From Leadbetterella sp964489955 (lineage in GTDB: Bacteria; Bacteroidota; Bacteroidia; Cytophagales; Spirosomataceae), in the NCBI GenBank assembly GCA_964489955.1, contig CAZBAV010000077.1:1-20572 (forward strand): a stretch of 20,572 nt of DNA, in the 5' to 3' direction. This document shows positions 16,267 through 20,572 of this stretch, piece after piece (the first letter of the stretch is position 1; each line of letters starts with the position of its first letter). A program made the position numbers and the translations under genes. The notes under the pieces are model-generated. The model saw nothing but the letters and a program-made list of their open reading frames with translations. It had not been told where the DNA came from and did not search any database.

Positions 16267-17352
16267 ATGGTTTTTATTTATGATGCTCTCCGTGTCCCAA
16301 TAGGAAAAGCTAATGGCATCTATAAAAATATACTTCCAGAAAGGCTCTTTGCTGATATTCTTCAAGCATTTATTTTGCGGAATCCTTCTCTTTTTCCAGA
16401 AGAAATCATCGTAGCAAATGCTTTCGGTACAGGTGGCAATATGGGAAGGTATGCGGCACTTTTAGCAGGAGAATTACAGGATATTTCCGTCACAACTATT
16501 GATTCCCAGTGTTCTGGAGGGCTAAAAGCTGTAGAAATGTCTATGAATGCTATCCTTAGTCAGCAATGTAAGGTGGTAGCCGCTGGCGGTATGGAAAGTT
16601 CTAGCCTAGCTCCCTATAGGTCGTATAAAAAACATGATGCCAGATTTAACGAAACGGAGCCCTTTTACTCTACTGCTACATTTGCCCCGGGTCCTAAAGT
16701 AACTTTACTGGATGCAGCAAAGAATGTGGCCCATAAATATCATGTTTCTAAGGCTGATATGCTGGAATGGGCAGAGAATTCCCACAAAAAAGCTCTTACA
16801 GCAAAAACGGTTTTAGGCCCATTTCTTTTACAGAGTAGCGATCTTTTTTATGATCAAAGTATACGCACAGACACCAATCTCACGCGTTTTGTTACATCAG
16901 ATTTGATAGATCGGACAGTTTCAGCTCATTATAATGATGGAGCGGCTGCCGTTTTGCTAGGGAGTGAGGGTTTGGGTTTACCTCTTGCCAAAATTCTACA
17001 TTCAGCTTCTGTAGGTTGGAATCCCAGCTTTGCTCCCGAAGGAGTTATTGCTGCCACCGAAAAAGTGCTCTCTAAGACGGCATTACAAATATCTGATATA
17101 GATTTCTTCGAAATAAACGAATCATTTGCCCTTATACCTCTTATTTTTGCCCAGCATTTCGGAATGGATAAGAAGAGAATTAACGTATTGGGTGGAAATT
17201 TAGCTTACGGGCATCCTTTTGGGGCAAGCGGAACCATAAATTTAATACACTTAATAGCCGCGTTGAAAGATAAAGGAGCGAAGAGAGGATTAGTTGTACT
17301 TCCGGCAGCGGGAGGTTTGGCAACGGCAATGATTATAGAGAATGTTATTTAA
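16267..17352 (+). CDS. Thiolase-family protein lacking the second catalytic cysteine
   Basis: The product is 361 aa, shorter than the roughly 390 aa of biosynthetic thiolases. Nucleophile Cys82 (DSQCSGGLKAVEM), NESFA at 284-288 and His316 (GGNLAYGHPFGASG) are present. The C-terminal motif that normally reads CxGGG has Pro346-Ala-Ala-Gly-Gly instead, so the acid/base cysteine of classical thiolases is missing. It may therefore catalyse a decarboxylative or transfer-type acyl reaction, resemble SCP2-like thiolases, or be a binding partner only. Its 3' end overlaps the acyl ligase start by 11 bp, so the two are probably made in step and act on the same acyl group. Confidence 0.9.
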   Translation: MVFIYDALRVPIGKANGIYKNILPERLFADILQAFILRNPSLFPEEIIVANAFGTGGNMGRYAALLAGELQDISVTTIDSQCSGGLKAVEMSMNAILSQQCKVVAAGGMESSSLAPYRSYKKHDARFNETEPFYSTATFAPGPKVTLLDAAKNVAHKYHVSKADMLEWAENSHKKALTAKTVLGPFLLQSSDLFYDQSIRTDTNLTRFVTSDLIDRTVSAHYNDGAAAVLLGSEGLGLPLAKILHSASVGWNPSFAPEGVIAATEKVLSKTALQISDIDFFEINESFALIPLIFAQHFGMDKKRINVLGGNLAYGHPFGASGTINLIHLIAALKDKGAKRGLVVLPAAGGLATAMIIENVI

Positions 17353-18640
17353 TAGACTTCAGCAGTTTTCCCAAGATAAGATAGCTATAAAGGGATTGGG
17401 TCATGAGGTTTCCTACGGGGAGCTACTCGCAGAGGTGCGAGGTAGGATGGCTTACTTTTCTGCCCATAACGCAAACTTTTTGCTTTGTAGTTCTTCTGAG
17501 ATTAATAACCTTCTCAATTTCCTCGCTGTTATTGCCGTAGGCAAAAAGGCTGTGTTTGCAGGTAAAAATATTACACTTGAGCAAAAAATTGCTTACGCTG
17601 AAAAACATAACCTTCTGGTGGTAGACTTTATTCCTGAGTTTACAGTCTCTACCCAGAATTTTTATCCAGCGAAAGAAGAAGATTTGTTTTTAGGGGTTTT
17701 AACTTCTGGAAGTACAGGAATTCCGAAAATCATTTGGAAAGATTATCAAGCCTGGTTTAGTGCATTTGAGCACCAAAGTGAAGTTTTTGGTATAAAAGAA
17801 AAAGATAAGGTGATGGTGGTGGATGCCTTAGGGTATTCTGCAAACCTTAACACAGTTCTACATACACTCTGGATAGGAGCCACTATAGTGTTTACCTCTT
17901 TACAGGATGCACGGCATTGGCCGGAACTTATAGAAAATGAAACCGTAAGCTCTGTTTTCCTTGTGCCATCGCACTACAGGTTATTGCCGTCTACGAGTAA
18001 GTTTTCACATGTAAAGTCTTTGGTGAGTGCAGGTGAAAAGCTTGATACGCAATTGGCCCTCAAGCTTATGCGGTTGTTTCCTAATGCTAACTTAACGGAG
18101 TATTACGGTGCGGCAGAGTTAGGGCATATCTCCTATATTCAAAACCAAGATATCATTTCTAGGCCGACTTCAGTGGGTACGGTCTTCCCGGGAGTAAGTA
18201 TCAATATAAAAGATGAAAAAATTTGGGTTTCCAGCCCATATGTTTCTCCCGAATATCGTAGTAAACCTACTGTCTTGGATATTGGGTTTATAGACTCCGA
18301 TGGATATCTCTGCGTTTTAGGACGCGAAGGCCGCATGTATAATCGTAGGGGACTTAATATCTTTGCTGAAGAGATTGAAAATGCAGCCAAAAACCATCCC
18401 CTGGTTTTGGAAGCAGTGTTAATAGAGAGTTCTCGAAAATCAGCACATTTAGACCTTCTTATCGTGTGTGAGAGGCCAATTAGCCAAGTTGAGCTAAAGA
18501 ACTTTCTATTGAGAAATCTACCTAAAGAAAAACTCCCTAATCGTGTAGTTTTTACAGAAAGTATTCCACGTAACCCTTCCGGTAAAATAGATTTTAAGGT
18601 ACTCTCCAAAAGACCTGTAGAAGAAGAAAGCTTTAGCTAA
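17342..18640 (+). CDS. AMP-forming acyl ligase (ANL superfamily), short form
   Basis: The product is 432 aa, clearly shorter than the usual 500-550. The P-loop-like motif LTSGSTGIPK is at 120-129. The adenine-binding motif reads YYGAAE at 254-259 with Ala where Thr is usual. Asp313 is the likely ribose-binding aspartate, GREGRMYNRRGLNIFAEEIE (327-346) is the hinge and A8 region, and catalytic Lys415 lies in NPSGKIDF. It should adenylate a carboxylic acid and pass it to CoA or a carrier thiol; the substrate is unknown. The N-terminal about 110 residues are reduced. It is the last gene of the operon, and no acyl carrier protein or acyltransferase follows. Confidence 0.9.
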   Translation: MLFNRLQQFSQDKIAIKGLGHEVSYGELLAEVRGRMAYFSAHNANFLLCSSSEINNLLNFLAVIAVGKKAVFAGKNITLEQKIAYAEKHNLLVVDFIPEFTVSTQNFYPAKEEDLFLGVLTSGSTGIPKIIWKDYQAWFSAFEHQSEVFGIKEKDKVMVVDALGYSANLNTVLHTLWIGATIVFTSLQDARHWPELIENETVSSVFLVPSHYRLLPSTSKFSHVKSLVSAGEKLDTQLALKLMRLFPNANLTEYYGAAELGHISYIQNQDIISRPTSVGTVFPGVSINIKDEKIWVSSPYVSPEYRSKPTVLDIGFIDSDGYLCVLGREGRMYNRRGLNIFAEEIENAAKNHPLVLEAVLIESSRKSAHLDLLIVCERPISQVELKNFLLRNLPKEKLPNRVVFTESIPRNPSGKIDFKVLSKRPVEEESFS

Positions 18641-18702
18641 AAATGGAAACTTGTAGCTAGTCAGCAACAGGTCAAAACTTTTTTTTATTTTAATCAATTC
18701 TT

Positions 18703-18727
18703 ATGGAAATCCAGCAGAGGTTTCCAT
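18703..18727. other. Inverted repeat in the leader of the second TonB-dependent receptor
   Basis: ATGGAAA (18703-18709) and TTTCCAT (18721-18727) pair, with CC/GG extending the stem past a bulged T and a 6-nt loop. It ends 20 bp before the receptor ATG. It has no T-run after it, so it is not a terminator. It could be an mRNA structure or an operator. The rest of 18641-18747 holds an unpaired T-run at 18679-18687 and no recognisable promoter. Confidence 0.35.
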
Positions 18728-18747
18728 CAAGATAACTATATACATTA

Positions 18748-20572
18748 ATGAGATTTTTATTCTTTTTTTTATTTTCTATAAATGCTTTTTCTCAAGCCGA
18801 TACCGCCATTCATGATTTAAGTGAGGTAACTGTAACGGCTAACATTATCCGTACAGAAATCAAAAACGTATCCAGAAATATATCTGTGATAGATAAAAAA
18901 ACGATTGAAGCTTCGCCCGTAAAGACCTTAGACGGGGTTTTGCAGTATGCTTTAAATGTGGACGTACGTTCTAGGTCGGCTTTTGGCGTACAGGCAGATA
19001 TTAGCATACGAGGTGGACACTATGATCAGACACTTATATTAGTAGATGGCGTAAAGGTAAACGACCCTCAAACTGGACATCACGCTCTTAATATTCCGGT
19101 TCCATTTTCTATGATTGAAAAAATAGAAGTGCTGCAGGGAGGTGCTTCAAGGGTGTTTGGACCAAGTGCTTTTTCTGGAGTAATAAATATTATTACAAAG
19201 AAAGAGGGTCGTTCTAGTTTGGAACTTCAAGTATCTGGAGGAGAATACGGGACGTATAACGTAGGAGCATCAGGTACACTTCTCAAAGGAAAGAACTTGC
19301 TTACTGCTTCTCTTGAAAGAGCCCAGAGCGATGGTTTTTTCCCTTCCACGTTTTATAAGAAAAATGTAGGTTCTGTTAGGTATGAAAGAGACTACAGGAA
19401 AGGAAGTTTTAATTTGGGTTATGGGTATATGAATAATGACTTTGGAGCTTCTAATTTTTACCATCCGAAGTTCGTAAACCAATATGAAGAGGTCTCTGCT
19501 CAGTTGTTTAGTTCGGCATGGAAACACCGTTTTTCGCCAAAACTTACAGGTACTTTACTTGCTAACTATAGAATACATACCGATATGTTTGATTTTGATA
19601 ATTACAGGACTACAAATAGAGTAGGCTTTATTAACTTTCATAAAACAGGAGTGTGGGATCTAGAATGGAAGTTTGTGTACGATAATGTATTTGGGAAAAG
19701 TGCTTTTGGTGTAGAATATCGTAACGAAAAGGTGGTTTCTAATAGACTGGGAGAGTTACTAAGCGAGAAAGAAGAAATAAAAGGCTGGTCAGAAAGTTTC
19801 TATACAAATGGTAAAAGTAGAGAGAATGTAAGTTTCTTTCTGGAGCATAATAAGACTTGGAATAAGTTTAATGTAAGTTTGGGGGCTTTACTTAACCATA
19901 ATTCCCAGTTCGGAACATCTCTGTATCCTGGATTAGATTTGGGTTATGCCCTTAGTTCTTCTTCGCGGCTATATTACTCCATAAACAGGTCTTTAAGATA
20001 TCCTACTTTTACGGAGCTGTATCTTAATAACAATACGGTAGTAGGAGATCCAAATCTTCTTCCGGAAAAAGCCCTGACGAACGAATTGGGTTTTAAAGTT
20101 CAAAAAAGGAAATATGCAGCATCTTATTCTGTGTTTTATACCCAAACAAAGGACGCTATAGACAAAATAAAAAGACCTGATGGCCCAATTCCAGCAATGG
20201 AAAATATTGATGATATTAATCTCTACGGTATAGAGGTTTCGCAGAATCTACAGTTTGATGCTAATCCGGTGAGATTAAAGCAGGTCTCGTTTAATTTGGC
20301 GGCAATTTGGGCTAATAGAAAAGAAGAAGGTTTTCAGTCTTTTTATACACTCAATTATCTTAAGCAAAAAGCATCTGTTGGAGCATTTTTTGAGCCTATA
20401 AAGAACCTTACTGCAAGCGTTTGGTATACCTACAAGCATAGAGCAGGACAATACTCCTGGGATAATGACACCCCGCCAGTGAATTATGATGCCTTCAGTT
20501 TGGTAGATGTGCGATTGGCATATGTTTGGAAACAATTTACATTTACTATTGACGCCAATAACCTTCTTAATG
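18748..20572 (+). CDS. TonB-dependent receptor, BtuB-like plug (partial, runs off the window end)
   Basis: The frame is open from ATG 18748 to the last base, 608 codons, with no stop. The signal peptide is at 1-16 (MRFLFFFLFSINAFSQ). A TonB-box-like EVTVTA is at about 26-31. The plug spans about 45-150 with ADISIRGGHYDQTLILVDG, VNDPQTGHH and GASRVFGPSAFSGVINIIT. A beta-barrel follows, and the last visible residues (FTIDANNLLN) are typical of the penultimate barrel strands, so only a few dozen residues are missing. Unlike the receptor at 6442-8604 it has no carboxypeptidase-regulatory domain. The plug resembles vitamin B12/siderophore receptors, but the ligand cannot be assigned. It starts 107 bp after the acyl ligase, so it may have its own promoter. 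Confidence 0.92.
   Translation, partial: MRFLFFFLFSINAFSQADTAIHDLSEVTVTANIIRTEIKNVSRNISVIDKKTIEASPVKTLDGVLQYALNVDVRSRSAFGVQADISIRGGHYDQTLILVDGVKVNDPQTGHHALNIPVPFSMIEKIEVLQGGASRVFGPSAFSGVINIITKKEGRSSLELQVSGGEYGTYNVGASGTLLKGKNLLTASLERAQSDGFFPSTFYKKNVGSVRYERDYRKGSFNLGYGYMNNDFGASNFYHPKFVNQYEEVSAQLFSSAWKHRFSPKLTGTLLANYRIHTDMFDFDNYRTTNRVGFINFHKTGVWDLEWKFVYDNVFGKSAFGVEYRNEKVVSNRLGELLSEKEEIKGWSESFYTNGKSRENVSFFLEHNKTWNKFNVSLGALLNHNSQFGTSLYPGLDLGYALSSSSRLYYSINRSLRYPTFTELYLNNNTVVGDPNLLPEKALTNELGFKVQKRKYAASYSVFYTQTKDAIDKIKRPDGPIPAMENIDDINLYGIEVSQNLQFDANPVRLKQVSFNLAAIWANRKEEGFQSFYTLNYLKQKASVGAFFEPIKNLTASVWYTYKHRAGQYSWDNDTPPVNYDAFSLVDVRLAYVWKQFTFTIDANNLLN

Noticed and set aside
18139..18609. 156-codon minus-strand open frame
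   Set aside because: It is antisense to the acyl ligase C-terminal domain, whose motifs A8 and A10 are clear on the plus strand.
12372..18640. Complete O-antigen or capsule locus
   Set aside because: There is no Wzx/Wzy, ABC exporter, initiating sugar-phosphate transferase or nucleotide-sugar enzyme, so only an accessory module can be claimed.
1..20572. CRISPR array, tRNA, rRNA, insertion sequence or prophage
   Set aside because: No regularly spaced repeats, cloverleaf-like segments, transposase motifs or phage genes were seen while reading the window.

Overview
The window reads as chromosomal DNA of a Bacteroidota member, probably order Cytophagales. The grounds are a moderately AT-rich composition, absence of Shine-Dalgarno sites, several TAnnTTTG-type -7 promoter boxes, two TonB-dependent receptors (one with an N-terminal carboxypeptidase-regulatory-like domain), secreted TPR proteins and an S9 peptidase with a Sec signal. 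The genus cannot be named from sequence alone. I see no rRNA, tRNA, CRISPR array, transposase or phage gene.

Left part (1-9115), ordinary chromosomal genes. A secreted S9 prolyl-oligopeptidase-type peptidase (88-1986) ends at a textbook terminator. A YbdG-type MscS mechanosensitive channel (2168-3448) is convergent with hemB (4504-3524, minus), with a striking perfect hairpin between them. A secreted TonB-C/TPR protein (4718-5713) runs divergently from hemB and meets, at a shared bidirectional terminator, a minus-strand pair: a TonB-dependent receptor (8604-6442) followed 21 bp later by a small secreted TPR-like protein (6420-5788). A four-helix membrane protein (9115-8723) precedes them.

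Middle (9116-12141). A 413-bp gap on the plus strand holds what looks like a complete miniature gene: a TTTG-N19-TAATTTCG promoter, a 27-codon very acidic ORF (9293-9376) and a terminator hairpin overlapping its stop codon. It is followed by mutS on the minus strand (12141-9529).

Right part (12372-18640), a six-gene plus-strand operon that starts divergently from mutS. Its order is a WbsX/GH99-like glycan enzyme, a 2-oxoglutarate/Fe(II) oxygenase, two GT2 glycosyltransferases, a thiolase-family protein lacking its second catalytic cysteine, and a short AMP-forming acyl ligase. Spacings shrink from 42 bp to an 11-bp overlap. There is no flippase, polymerase or nucleotide-sugar gene, so the operon looks like an accessory module that builds or decorates a surface glycan, perhaps with an acyl or oxidised group. 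This is the most promising candidate for something undescribed.

Right edge (18748 onward). A second TonB-dependent receptor, without the N-terminal regulatory domain and BtuB-like in its plug, is cut by the window end after 608 codons.
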